From the NCBI RefSeq assembly GCF_002865645.1, contig NW_020194555.1:682001-746000 (forward strand): DNA of 64,000 nt. Direction: 5' to 3'. Each line of letters begins with the position of its first letter. Positions within the stretch are counted from its first letter, which is position 1. The stretch is from Hyaloscypha bicolor E (taxonomy: Eukaryota; Ascomycota; Leotiomycetes; Helotiales; Hyaloscyphaceae). The notes below the pieces were generated by a model that made no database searches, had not been told where the DNA came from, and saw only the letters and a list, made by a program, of their open reading frames with translations. A program made the translations under genes and the position numbers. This document shows, one piece after another, positions 38,268 through 50,200 of this stretch.

Positions 38268-38565
38268 TATAATATATATAGGGTTATATATAACTTAAGA
38301 ATATATAATAAACCTCGGATATTATAGGTATTAATTAGGGAAATCGGCGGCTCTTTAATATTATAACTAATTACTATTTATATTATAAGTATTAGGCTTA
38401 TAAATTACTAATTATATATATATTATCGGGGCCTCCTATTTAGAAGAGGCTTCTCTGAATCTTATAAGAAAAATAGAGATTAGTTTTATATTAAATTTAA
38501 TATTATAGTTTTATAACTTACTAATTTATTCTATTATCTTATTACTTATTAATAAATACCTTATA
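38268..38565 (+). repeat. 3' LTR of family B copy 1 (RIP-mutated)
   Basis: 298 bp, collinear with 22633-22930. Preceded by purine-rich AGAAAGAAATATAAT, the likely eroded polypurine tract. Confidence 0.85.
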
Positions 38566-39096
38566 TAAAAAAAGAAATATTAAAAGAAAAAGAAAACCTT
38601 ATTAGTTTTTATAAATTATAAATTATAATATCTAATTTTATATATAAATATTATAACTTTAAAATTAGTATAATATATTCTTGAAATTTTAGATTATAAA
38701 ATATATATAATATAAAATATAAGAAATACTAAATTTACTACTATTTTTATAATAATAAAAGAGCCTAAAAATCTAAATAATTAATTATTATATATAAATA
38801 CTAGTATTATAATTAGTTATTCTTTTATTTATTTAATTTTAGAAAGGCGCTTTTAATATTTTCTAGTAATATATTTTTTAAAAAAGAATAAATAGTTTAC
38901 TAGATTAGTATTAAAATAAATTATATAATATATATTAAGTAAATAATTATTTATAATCTCTATTATAAATAGTAGCTATATTTTATAATTTATAGACCTA
39001 TATATAATATATTAGCTATATTTATAAATAATTAGAGCCATATTAATATTATTAAATTCCTCTAATTTAATATACTTTTTTATTAAGGTTTTCTTT
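38566..39096. other. AT-rich DNA between two retrotransposons
   Basis: 531 bp of RIP-like sequence that matches neither family A nor family B. It contains no gene. It may be a sliver of another destroyed element. Confidence 0.5.
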
Positions 39097-39456
39097 TATT
39101 ATAAATATAAAATCTAGAATCTAAAAAATATAATTAAACTATTTCTATTTTAATAATTCAAAGCTAAAAAGAGAAAAAGATCTCGAAAGAGCCTCGAATC
39201 TAAATAATTACAAGCTATATATAGGCCTATATACTAGTTTAAGCTCGGGATTATATATAATTATTAAATAACCCAGATATCTTATTTAGATACTAGATAT
39301 CTTATTTAGATACTAGATATCTTATTTAGATACTAGATATCTTATTTAGATACTAGATATCTTATTTAGATATTAGATATCTTATTTAGATATTAGATAT
39401 TTTATTTAGTTCTAGTTTGACTTCTATTAATATTATATATTATAATAATTATAATA
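39097..39456 (-). repeat. 3' LTR of family A copy 3 with expanded minisatellite
   Basis: 360 bp. Contains about seven tandem 20-bp units (CTAGATATCTTATTTAGATA, roughly 39275-39410), the RIP-converted form of the unit in the partner LTR. Confidence 0.85.
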
Positions 39457-42400
39457 TTATTCTTTTTCTTAAAATAAGCTTATTTCTGAGCTTTAAAAGT
39501 TCTTATTAAATTCTCAAGTTATAGGTTATATATTAAAAACTAGAGGCCTTTTATATATAATTTAAAGAATTTCTATTTATATTATATAGTTCTAATAATC
39601 TATTATTCTTAATATAGTCTAACTAATAAAAGAAATTCTAGAATAGTTTTAGTTATTCGAGGTTCTTATTATAGAAGCTCTAAAAAGCTCGGATATTATT
39701 ATTTAATAAGGATATAGGATATTATTCCGGATCTGAATTCTATTCTTTTTACTAAACTCGGTATTTTAGCTTCCTATAGAATAGCTTTATTACTAGTACT
39801 TCTTGAATTTTATATTCTATTTTCTCGTTTTATAGTTCTAATAATAGAAGCTCCGGATTTACTTATCTAAAAAGGAATTACCTGGGTTTTTATATAGCTT
39901 TTCTATATAAAATACCGGATATATTCTTATTAATTCTAGTAGCTTAAACCTAAAGAAATACTTTACTTATTTTAGAATCTTATATAGTTCTTTTATTTAG
40001 TAGGCTAGCTTATAGCTCGAATAATTATTCTTCTAATATTTAATAATAATTTATATTTTATTTTCTATTCTAAAGTTTATTAGTTAATAGTATTTATTAG
40101 TTTAAATAATATAATATTCTTATATTTATATTATATTCTTTTATGTCTTTTATTATAATTTATAGAATTATATTACTAGGGCCTTTACCTCTTATTTATT
40201 TAATTCTTTTTTTAGGATATCCGATTATATTTAGGTTTTCTAGTTAAATAATATTTGCGGTTTATAACTCTTTTTTATAAAAAATGGGAACTAGCTTATA
40301 GTTTTATAAACTATAATTATTTACTAATAATTAATTATTATTACTTATTTATTTCAATTATTCTAGTAATAATTTATATAAAAATATAGTTATTAGTTAA
40401 AATACTAGTTAATAATCTTTATTTAGCTATTAGTTTAGAAATAGTTAGTAATTAATAACTTGAGCTTTATATTAATATATTTATAGAACTTATTCTAGAA
40501 ATCTAATATAAATTAGAGTTTTTAATTAGATATTATAGTTTCTGGAATACTAATTTAGTAAATTATATAAATAAGAAAAAGAAATATTAATTCTTTAGCT
40601 ATAATTATATTTCGAACGGAAATTATAATAGAATATTTATTTAGGTAATTAATAAAAATTATTACTATATTATACTTATTTCTATTCTTTAGATATTTTT
40701 TAAAATCTACTAATATATATTACTAAAGGCAATTAGAAACTAATAATAGATATAAGAAACCTGGCTTTTTGTTTTTAGAAATATAGAATTATTAATAGAT
40801 ATAATAGTTATTTCTATACTAATTAATATTCGTTTCCTAGTCTAGCTAATAATAGTAGGCCTAAAGAAGCTATTAAAGCTTGGCTCTTTTTGGGTATTTT
40901 ATTAGAAGCTATATATATATCTTTTAAATAAGAGTAATATATAAGGGTATTTCGGATATTATTATATTATTAGATATAAATAGTTTATTATATTATAAAA
41001 AGAGGCTATTTTATAATATTCAAGTACTTTTCTTTTTATTTCTCGCTTTATTTTATAGCTTTTCTAGTTCTAATAACTTTTGGTTTTTATTTAATAGCTT
41101 ATTTATAAACTAGATACTATTATACTAGATTTCTTTTTAAGCCGGGTTTACTAAAGCCTTAATTAGAGCTAATTAGAGATCTTATATAATAATATTATTA
41201 ATCTTTTATTATAGAAAGAGAATTTGAGTTTAATAAACTATTATTATTTTATTCTAAATAATTATATTCTTATATTTTCTATTTAGAATATCTATTTATT
41301 TATTTAATTTATTTACCTAATATATAAACTTAAAATAGTAATAAAAAAGATATTTTATTTAATAAGCTTATTTTACTAAAAGCTTCTTTATAGTTATAAA
41401 GTATTTAAAAGCTTAGTAGTTTAAATAAATTATAAAGAGTATTTTCTATAAGCCTTTTAGCTCCGTTTATTATTTAGTTAAAAAATAATAATAGCAAATA
41501 TTACTTTATTATAAATATTATAGTTTAGCTTTATTAATTATATAGTTTTAGAAAAGAATATTACCGGATACTAGAGTTTTATCTAAGGATCTTATTATAA
41601 GAAAATACCGGCTATAACTCTATTTAATATATTTGTCTTAATTATAATAAAAAGATTTAAGTTATAATAATATAGAATTAGTACCGAAAATATAGTTTAT
41701 TTTAGCTTAGTAAAGTCTTTTTAATACTAATCTATTTATTTAAACGAAACTCTCTTATATATTAGAGCTATTAGAGGCTTTATTATATAACTATATTCTA
41801 TAATAAAATACTAATAAAAATTATAAAAGCCTAGAAAGTCTTATATTTCTTTAATTATTATTAATAGATATTAGTTCTTAATAATTACTATCTTATCTGG
41901 ATCTATTTTAATATCCTTAATAGAAATAATAAAGTCTAGATACTTTATATAAATAATTTTAAACTCTGATTTCTTAATATTTATTTAAAGGCTAGTATTT
42001 TATAGCTATTAAAAAATCTTTTATATAGAGTTTTTATATTTCAGGGAATTATTTAAGTAAATTAGAATATTATCTAAATAAGCTATATAAAAAATATTAA
42101 GGTAATTAAAAAGAATATTATTTATATATTTCTAATATATAATAGGGCTATTAGTTAGGCTTTTCTAAAGAACTTTATATTTATAAGTTCTATATCTTAT
42201 ATGAAATATTATAAGTTCTTTTAATTCTAGATTTATTTAAATCTAATAAAATACTTATTAAATATCTAGCTTTATATAGATCTTGGCTTAAGCTAGCTAT
42301 ATAAGAGTCTTATAAATAAGAGAAAAAGAATAATAATTGTTTTATATTAAGTTATTTAGCTTATAATAATTAATATAGAATTAGAAAGCTTTATTAGTCT

Positions 42401-43211
42401 TTTTTATAAAAAGAATTAGGGATATAAAAGAAAACTAGTTTAGCTTAATAAAGCCCTATTAGAAATTCTTTTTAAGGAAATACTTGATTTCTTATAGCTT
42501 ATAAATTAACTATTAATAAAACAAGAAATACTCTAGGCTTTCCGGGCCTTTAAAATTATTAATCTAAATCTTGTAATTATATAATTAATATAGAAATAAG
42601 ATATTTAATACTTTTTTTTAAAAAGATATTTATAAAATTCTTAAGCTTTTCTAATAAGACTCTTATTAGCTACTATAGTTCCGTTTCTTCTAGCTATTAC
42701 TTACCCGAAATAAATTTGTTTTTTTACTATAATTCTAGCTTTTTATTAATCTCGAAAAATAATATTATAAAAAAAGGGTTTTATTTTTCTATAGGTTTAT
42801 CTAGAAAGCGGCTAGTAAGATATCTATAATATTAATTACAAGCCTTAACTAAATCTTGTAACTTTTCTTTAAATAATATAATTTTAATATTTCTATTTCT
42901 AGCTTAAAAAAACTTTTATATTTTTTAAGGCTACTTATATTTCTTTATAAAATCAAGCTTAATTCTTTTACTATATACGGCTTTCTAAGCCTAGTTTAGG
43001 AAAAGAATAAAGGAATTTCCTTTTTATAATCTAAGATCTCTAGAACTTATTTATAGCTATAGCTTTATTTCTTTTATTTATATTTTCTTAATATTAGTTA
43101 CTTTTCCCAGATTTCAAATTCTTATATATAATAATTAGAACCTTATTTTAATTCTGCTTTCTAGGCTAATTATCTAGCTAAATTAATCTTTTATTCTTAT
43201 AATTAATTAGG

Positions 43212-43341
43212 TATTATATTAAATGCGGTTGTATTATAATATAATCAGATTCTCAAAGGAAGAGAGGTGTGGTACGGATGGCCAGAGCTAAATACAGTAT
43301 GTGTAGTCACGTGAGTAACTAGCCTGCAGTTGCTATGCAAT
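43212..43341. mobile_element. 130-bp non-RIP insert in family A copy 3
   Basis: The homologous element at 29360 reads ATTAATTAGG directly into ATACTAG. Here 130 bp of balanced-composition DNA separates the two, flanked by ATTAGG at 43206-43211 and 43342-43347, a likely 6-bp target duplication. The insert has CpA and TpG (for example GTCACGTGAG), unlike its surroundings, so it arrived after RIP or escaped it. It has no clear terminal inverted repeats and no coding capacity. Confidence 0.7.
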
Positions 43342-45166
43342 ATTAGGATACTAGTATTTATAAATTACTATTATCTCAAAATTATATTATATTTACCTAG
43401 TTCTATAACTAATATAAATACTAGAATCTTTTATTTATTAATTAAGAATATAAGCTTAATATAATAAATAATAGATATGGCTTATTTATTATTAAATTCT
43501 TTTATATTATAGAATAATATTAATTAAATAAGCTTAATATCTAGAAATTATTTAATTATTTTTATAAACTTGGAATTAATAAAAGTATATTTATTTATTT
43601 TAATATTAATAAAAAAAATCTTAATACTTAATTTATTATTATTAATTATATAAGGGAATATAAATACTTTATTTTATAGTAATTAGCTCAAATTAACTTC
43701 TATTATATTAATATAATATGGCTCTAAAAAGGAAACTTCTTTTAGGAGTTCTCGTTTCTCTATTCTATATTCTTAGACGGCTTATTTATAATAAGTACCG
43801 CTAGCTTAGTTATTAAGACTTGCTTTATATATTCTGTTTTAAACTCTAGATAGTTACTAGATATATAACTAAATTAATTATAATTATAATACTTGAAATT
43901 AGAAGATCCGGGTTTTAGAATAATTAACTTATTTACTACTAGAGTTTTAGAAGCGGGCTTTATATAAGAAGTATTTCCGGAACTTGGCTTATTTATATTT
44001 TTACTAGCTTTCTTAACTACCTGGTTTTTTTATTTATAATAAACTCGAATTTACTAGTTATTTATAATATAATATTATATGAACTTTATAATATAAATAG
44101 CAGGATTATTATAGTATATAGCTATAGTTTCTTAGAGCTTCTAGATAAGCTTATTATTTAGGTTATTCTTAAGGTTTTATAAATTAATATTTCTATCTAT
44201 TATATATTTCAGGAATAGAATATAGAACTGCTAGAAAATCTAATTCTTTTTTATAAATAATTCCTTAAATACTTACCGAGTATTATATTTCTTATTCGGG
44301 TTATTATATAGCTTTTCTAGATAGATATATAGTTCTCTAATAGTTTTATATATATATTAACTATTTTAATTCAGGTTAAAAAAGATTAGTATAAGGATAT
44401 AGCTACTTATATAGCCGGATACATAAATAATTTTAAGGTTTTCTATCTAGTAAATATTAGAGTTACTATAGAGCTTGTTCTTAATCTAAATTAACTAATT
44501 ATTAAAGGTAATACTATTTTTAGTTATATCTTTAAAAATAGAAGAGTTAGAGAGTTTAATTAAATATCTATTTTCTGAGACAGAAAAACCGGTTATTCTA
44601 GTAGGCTATATAATAAGCCTTTTAATAATAGCTTTATTCTTTTATAAGGCTTATTTAGTTTCTCTTAGCTAATTATAATAATTCTCGCTATAGGCAAGAA
44701 TATTGCGCGTTTTTAGAATTAGTTTAATAACCTTTTTATATAAAACTTCGGGATTCCGGAATAACTTTTAGAACTTTGCTTTTAATAGAGCGGGTTCCTC
44801 TTTTTTTTCTATTCTCTAAAAAAGAATATCTCTCTTATTATAAGTATTAACCGGATACTCGGACTCCTTAGGAGACTCAATAAGAGGCTCTAGTTTACCT
44901 TCTAGTAGTATACGAGTAGCGTCTTATACTATAGCTTCTTCTCACTTATCTAGTTATTCCGGGACTTGCTTTCTTATATCTTCTTTAGTAGTAGAATTAC
45001 TAGCCTATTCGCTTGCCTGACCAGTTCAGGGCTTTCTTTCATTCTAATATTAGTTAACTAATACGGAAGTAGCTATAGTATATTATATCTGTACTCGTTA
45101 AAAACCGATCGGGTAGATATTATTTAAATCCTCTATAGGATTAGAAAGTAGGAGAGCTTTGAATTA

Positions 45167-45466
45167 TATTACGAGTATAAGATCTAGGGCTTGGAAAGCG
45201 TAGTTAGACTGTCTCTATTTCGACGATTCAAAGCTAAAGAGAGAAGAGGATCTCGAAGGAGCCTCGGATCTAAATAATCGCAAGCATATACGGGCCCACG
45301 TGCTAGCTTAAGCTCGGGGTTACGTGTAATCATCAGGTGACTATAGATGCCACGCTCAGATACCAGATGCCTCGCTTAGATGCCGGATGCCTTGCTCAGA
45401 TACCAGATGCCTTGCTCAGTTCTAGTCTAACCCCTACTAGTACCGTATATCGTAATAATCGTAACA
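45167..45466 (-). repeat. 5' LTR of family A copy 3, weakly mutated
   Basis: 300 bp, with ends close to TATTACGA...TCGTAACA. Carries about four units of the minisatellite (CCAGATGCCTTGCTCAGATA type, 45360-45420). It is the least RIP-mutated family A LTR in the window. Confidence 0.85.
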
Positions 45467-46152
45467 CCTTTCTCCTATTTATTCCCTCGTTCTTTCGCTT
45501 CTTTTTTATACTCTCGTTATTTCATTTGATCTATAGAGTATCCATTATCCTAAGTCTGTTCTAGATCGAGAAGATCTCTCCGGGCCACTTGATACCCTTT
45601 AAGGGCAAGACCAAAGCTCGTTTGAGAGCTATTTGTAATTTGGAGCCCGGTATCTCAAAAACTACGGCATGGGAGCGGAGGGCCTAAACCGGTCCTCCTT
45701 GAAAGCAAATGGTAGATTTGGATTTAGATTTGGATTTTGTTTATTTACTCCGACCTCTCCCTTTTATGGGATATACAGGGCAGGAGAGTTTCTTGCTTGG
45801 AGAGTCAAAAATGCTTGCTGTTTATTAAAGGGAGGACGATTAGAGTTGAAATAATAAAAAGAAAGAAAATATATTGGAATTCTGAATTACTAATAATGGT
45901 ATAGAAAGTTGAAAGTGTCTGGAAGTTTGTTAATTGCAGGTGCCTGCGTGTTATATATATCAGCACCGGAAGTATAAAGATTCCGAATCGCTCCTTTCGG
46001 TCTTCCCGCTATAATTATTTATATGGCTAATTTTCGATCTTTTGGTCTCTAGAATGTCCGTATTATATATAGAGTCAAATCGAACTTCCGTGCATTGCAT
46101 AACCGCGTAGTTCACCCTACGAAAAAGACATGATCTCGGCTTCTATAGTCAC

Positions 46153-46290
46153 TTACTAGGTCATGCTACCCCAGAAGTCCCCAGAACCGGGAACTGGTCA
46201 TACTACCTAGGTCATACTACTAGGTAATGCTACCCAGAAGTCCCTAAACTGCATCCCTGATAATATTACCAGGTCCTGCTATAGTAGGAT
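46153..46290. repeat. Imperfect AGGTCATRCTAC repeats
   Basis: Several degenerate copies of (T)AGGTCATRCTACC, two of them followed by CAGAAGTCC, within 140 bp. Confidence 0.6.
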
Positions 46291-46437
46291 CCGTTTTACT
46301 TTACGGGTTTCCCTTTAATGAGCCCTACTATACACGTCTTAACGGAGAGACCAGGGAGGGGAGAGAGAGAGGCGCCCGGGTATGCGAAAAGTTTTGGTGT
46401 TCCTATGTGGGGCCCTGATAAGCCCGATAAGAGTCCA

Positions 46438-46477
46438 CTAGACCCAATTAGGCCTCGCTAGACCTAATTAGGCTCGG
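46438..46477. repeat. Two tandem 20-bp units
   Basis: CTAGACCCAATTAGGCCTCG followed at once by CTAGACCTAATTAGGCTCGG. Confidence 0.85.
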
Positions 46478-46489
46478 CTACCATTGGCG

Positions 46490-46555
46490 AACTGCTGGCG
46501 CCAATATTTTGGACATGCTGTGTTGGCCCTGCTGGCGCCATTGGCCGACCGTGGC
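46490..46555. repeat. Twin GCTGGCGCCA palindrome region
   Basis: CTGCTGGCGCCA occurs twice, about 38 bp apart. Each copy contains the palindrome TGGCGCCA, and CCAAT/ATTGG boxes lie beside them. Position about 0.7 kb before the NLR start codon would suit a promoter element, but this is inference. Confidence 0.35.
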
Positions 46556-47212
46556 AAAAAATAGGTTTTCCTGATGAGCGAGTTATAGGTAAAATACAGG
46601 AATTAAGGTCAGGTGACTTCGTCTCATAGTCAGTGCCAGCGCATATATGCCTCTAAGCGAATCTCATTGACGTCGCTCTTCCTTCAGCTTTCGTTCTACT
46701 CAACTTCATCATCGCCTTTGACATGCGTCGCGACGGGTATCGACCACGAGTCTCAGTCCTCATGCCTGGGAAGCTCTAGTCCGACTCCGAAGTGAGTAGA
46801 AGTCTAGTGCTGCGATGGCAGTCCTGAGGCATTCGGAAGACAAGGTAAAGCCTTTGGCTAAGCAGATCGACCTTATTTCGTGCACTAAGGCGCTGACTCC
46901 GGAGAGTGAGGGTGGACACAAACATCTTCTGGAACATGCGCTTTGCTAATAATTATGCTATAGAACCACACACCCCGTACACACCCCTCGTGGACCTCGC
47001 TGCAAGTCTTCACTGCCTCTCGGGCGCTCACCGGCTGATACTAACTCATGTCCTGCTAGACATTTGCTAAGAACTTACTGTGCATTATATTGCCGTCCAG
47101 AGACATATTGGAGTATTTTTTGATAAACTTTGGGCCCCTCCTTGCCTCAAAGTCTTGATTCCTTTAGCAGCTTATCTTCCCTCGTTTTCTCACTCAGCAC
47201 ACCTCGAAAACA

Positions 47213-50200
47213 ATGGCCACTGCTTCTTTTGAGTCTTCCAAGCGGTCCGGTAACAGTGCCATCGGATCCTCACACGATACGAAACCCCCAGAGTCGAAAA
47301 CGAAGCCTCCGCCGCGTGTAGATCTTTGGAAAAGAGCATACGACAAACTGAGGGCAGATCCAGAGACGAAGGCACTAATGGAAGCCTACAATGAGATTTT
47401 GCAAAGTAAGGATATCTGACTTACGCGTGTATCGGGCCGCGGCAGTCCGAAAGTTTCCCTAGGCAAATCATGCACTAATTACTTTTTTGATCTTAGGCAT
47501 GCCAACAGATACGAAGGCCATTAAGGATCCAGGCAAACAAATGTCAGAAGTTGTTGACACGAAGCTGAAATACTTTAAGTCTGGACAATGGAAGGTCAAG
47601 ATTCAGGGGAAAGAGATCAATGTACGGGAAAAAATCGCCGGAATTGTGAACATTATCCTGGCGGTCAAGGACTTTGGTTCAACTATTGCTGGCCTGGATC
47701 CTGTGCATGCGGGGTTACCGTGGGCAGGTGTTTGCGTGCTTCTTACAGTACGTTATTTTTACTTTTTAATCGTTGGCGATTTGCACCGCGGTGTATAGAC
47801 CAGGTTCTACTGAATATTCTGGATTTCAGAGTTCACCTTGACCTGCGTGGAGAAACTAAGTGTTGCTCTCTATATGCATGAGGAAAGCTATATTATATCC
47901 TTTGGGAATTTCTGATGAGGTTTTTGAGATAACTGACCTAGGATAGGTCATTTCAAACGACTCCAAGCAGCACTCTCAAGCAACCAGCGGGTTAAAGGAA
48001 GTGGCAGATATTATTCCGAGATATGCAGCCTTCGAAAATAATCTTGCAAAGGCAACGTATCCACTCGATGCTGTCTCAGAAGTTCACGAGCGGTTAACCA
48101 CGCTGTATGCGCTGATATTAAGATACCAGGCTACGTCAATTTGCTTCTTTGGCCACAATACTTTCTCAAGATTGATTCGAAGTTTCGTACGTTCATCATT
48201 GTGATAGAAGAGACTTGGTTGTTTTACGCTGATACTGCTGCTCGACTATAGGCTCCAAAGGATGACTGGAATGGCATTCTTCAAAAAGTGAAGGCAGCCG
48301 CGGCCGAGTGCGAGAAATCCAAGGTGGATCTGAAATGGCAAAGTCTCGAAGAAACACTGAACCAACAAACCAAAAATATCGGTGAAGTTCTCCTAAGGAT
48401 TCAACAAGGTGACAGCGAGAGAGATAGGATTCTGTCATGGGTTTCGAAAGTGCTAGTCGAAGACGATTATCACCTGGTACGACGAGATTGTAAGGCTATC
48501 ACGTGGAGAGCTGACTTGTTATGCTCTGATAGGTTCTGGACAAAAAGCTTGGTGAGAGTCACTGGGGCTCCGGAAATTGGTTACTTGATAACCCACAATT
48601 CATAAATTGGGAATCGGCCGAGAGCGGTGTCTTCTGGCTGAAAGGAGCTGTTGGCACGGGCAAAAGTTGCTTAACGTCACTCGTCATCAGAAAGCTTGTG
48701 TCTCAGGAACCACCCAAAAACATGGCCTTCTTCTACTGTTCGAAGGATACAAACAGGGTTTCTCGCACAAATCCGGACGACATACTCAGGAGCATCGTTG
48801 CCCAATTGTCCTACTCAAAAATGGGTATAGTCCGAAATCAATGGATAAACAGAAAATTCGGAAGTACTCTCAGCGAAAAAGACTGCACCCAATTACTCGC
48901 TACGCTCATCGACACCGTCGGTTCATCTACAGTTGTAATTGATGCTCTTGATGAGTGTAGCGATCCATATTCCTTGATGGAGGCGTTGAGGATGATCTCT
49001 GACGAGCTGACTAAGTGTGCCTCGGCACACTCCTTAAAGATTTTCATCTCAAGTCGTGAAGAAGACCGAGTGACTGCTGATTTTCCAAACGCTATCTGCA
49101 TATCAATCACGCAAGAGGAAACTCATAAGGATATGGGAAGTTTCATTCAAAACGAGATCAGCCGTCGGCGAGCCAAAATCAATCACCGAACTCAAGGCGA
49201 GTCTGAGCAAATGACTAACGATTTGGCGGAGAAGCTCAGATGTATCTTGGAAGGGCGGGCCCAGAGCATGTAGGTCATCTATCTTCTGTCCGGTCACCCA
49301 GGACCTATTGTGGCACTTTTCCTTTATTCGATCCAAAGAAAGATTTCAATGCCTGGCTGAACTCAGAACTTTGCTCCCAATCTTTAATGCTTGTGCGCTG
49401 ACTATTTTGGCATTCAGGTTTCGGTGGGTTGAATTGCAATTAGACCTCTTTCTCAGCCTGGATAACGACCCACTTCATCACGACACTATTGTAGAGCGCT
49501 TAGCTGCCCTCGAACGGTCGTCTGCGGTTCCCGAGCTTAATGACGTATATTTTCAAGTATACGAAAGGAATACGGCCGATCAAAACTTCAGAAAGCTTGC
49601 AGTCAAAGCACTTCAGTTGATGTTAGCGTCTTTTCGACCTTTCACCATTGATGAGCTTATATCTGCAGTCTCTATTAAGGTCGATTTTACGATGGATACT
49701 AGTGTCACCAAGAAGACCTTAGTCAACAGGATTTGCAGCAACTTCATTATGACGGATATGTCAGGGAGCGTTCAATTTACCCATCTTTCCGTGAGGGAAT
49801 TTCTTAAGGGACCAAAGTTCGACGAGTTCTCTGATCACGAAACTCACACTCAAGCTGCGGTATCTTGTCTAGCAATTCTACAACAACCAAAGCTCGACTT
49901 CCATACCGTTCCAAACAAATGGCGCGAAGGCGGCCTTCCAATGTATGCCGCCATATATTGGCCATTTCACTGCGAGGGCGCCAAGGAAAGTAGGGCGGAT
50001 GGTGATTTGAAAACATTGTTCCACAGCTTCGTGTGCAGAACCAGGTCACCAATAATAGCAAGGTGGCTGAAAGAGCTACCAAGGCTACTCAAACATTTTG
50101 ACCCACAGGCTCTTCCTCGAAAGAGGCTTGATGTAGCCAGAACAGATCCCGGAGCATTCTTTTTAGCTTGCCACTTTGGCTTTATTGAGGCCCTGGCTAA

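Larger units (their letters stand above)
22633..38565 (+). mobile_element. Gypsy retrotransposon family B, copy 1, with nested family A copy and internal duplication
   Basis: The element is bounded by two 298-bp LTRs (22633-22930 and 38268-38565) and reads on the plus strand. Gag and protease remnants lie at about 22931-25100. The reverse transcriptase begins near 25140 (PLYN..., RPNKS, then INYYKLN) and is interrupted at 25344 by a complete family A element. It resumes at 31478 in the same frame, with YLDN at 31748-31759. RNase H and integrase follow (SIDFIIGL near 33407). A 2018-bp tandem duplication lies at 33451-37486. Without insertion and duplication the element would be about 7.8 kb, normal for Gypsy. 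Its flanks do not give a matching target duplication (AATAA left, TAAAA right). All frames carry many stops. Confidence 0.85.
39097..45466 (-). mobile_element. Gypsy retrotransposon family A, copy 3
   Basis: Complete 6370-bp minus-strand element with LTRs at 39097-39456 and 45167-45466. The flanking 5-mers are TCTTT (39092-39096) and CCTTT (45467-45471). They are one target duplication in which the left copy has suffered one C-to-T change. Reverse transcriptase remnants include YLDN at 42080-42069 minus. RIP is heavy through most of the body but fades over the last few hundred bases towards the balanced island at 45.2 kb. A 130-bp foreign insert lies at 43212-43341. All frames are broken. Confidence 0.9.
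45472..47212. other. Upstream region of the NLR gene
   Basis: Balanced DNA between the last retrotransposon and the NLR start. It holds imperfect short repeats (46153-46290, 46438-46477 and 46490-46555, listed separately) and a short open frame (46613-46795) that I do not believe is a gene. The final few hundred bases should contain the promoter and 5' leader of the NLR gene, including a C+T-rich stretch (about 47140-47200) just before the start codon. Confidence 0.5.

Noticed and set aside
39275..39410. Regular 20-bp repeats resembling a CRISPR array
   Set aside because: The units are directly adjacent without spacers, lie inside an LTR, and the organism is a fungus. It is a minisatellite.
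45337..45564. 75-residue open frame starting in the right LTR of family A copy 3
   Set aside because: The first half is simply the translated minisatellite of the LTR. No support as a gene.
46613..46795. 60-residue open frame upstream of the NLR gene
   Set aside because: Ser/Thr-rich with no domain, no splice partner that would join it to the NLR, and ordinary for intergenic DNA.
49308..49417. ATG at 49308 as start of a separate 622-residue ankyrin gene
   Set aside because: The segment 49270-49417 is a GT-AG intron. Splicing AT to G restores the codon between GRAQS and FRWVELQ and joins the NACHT part in frame.
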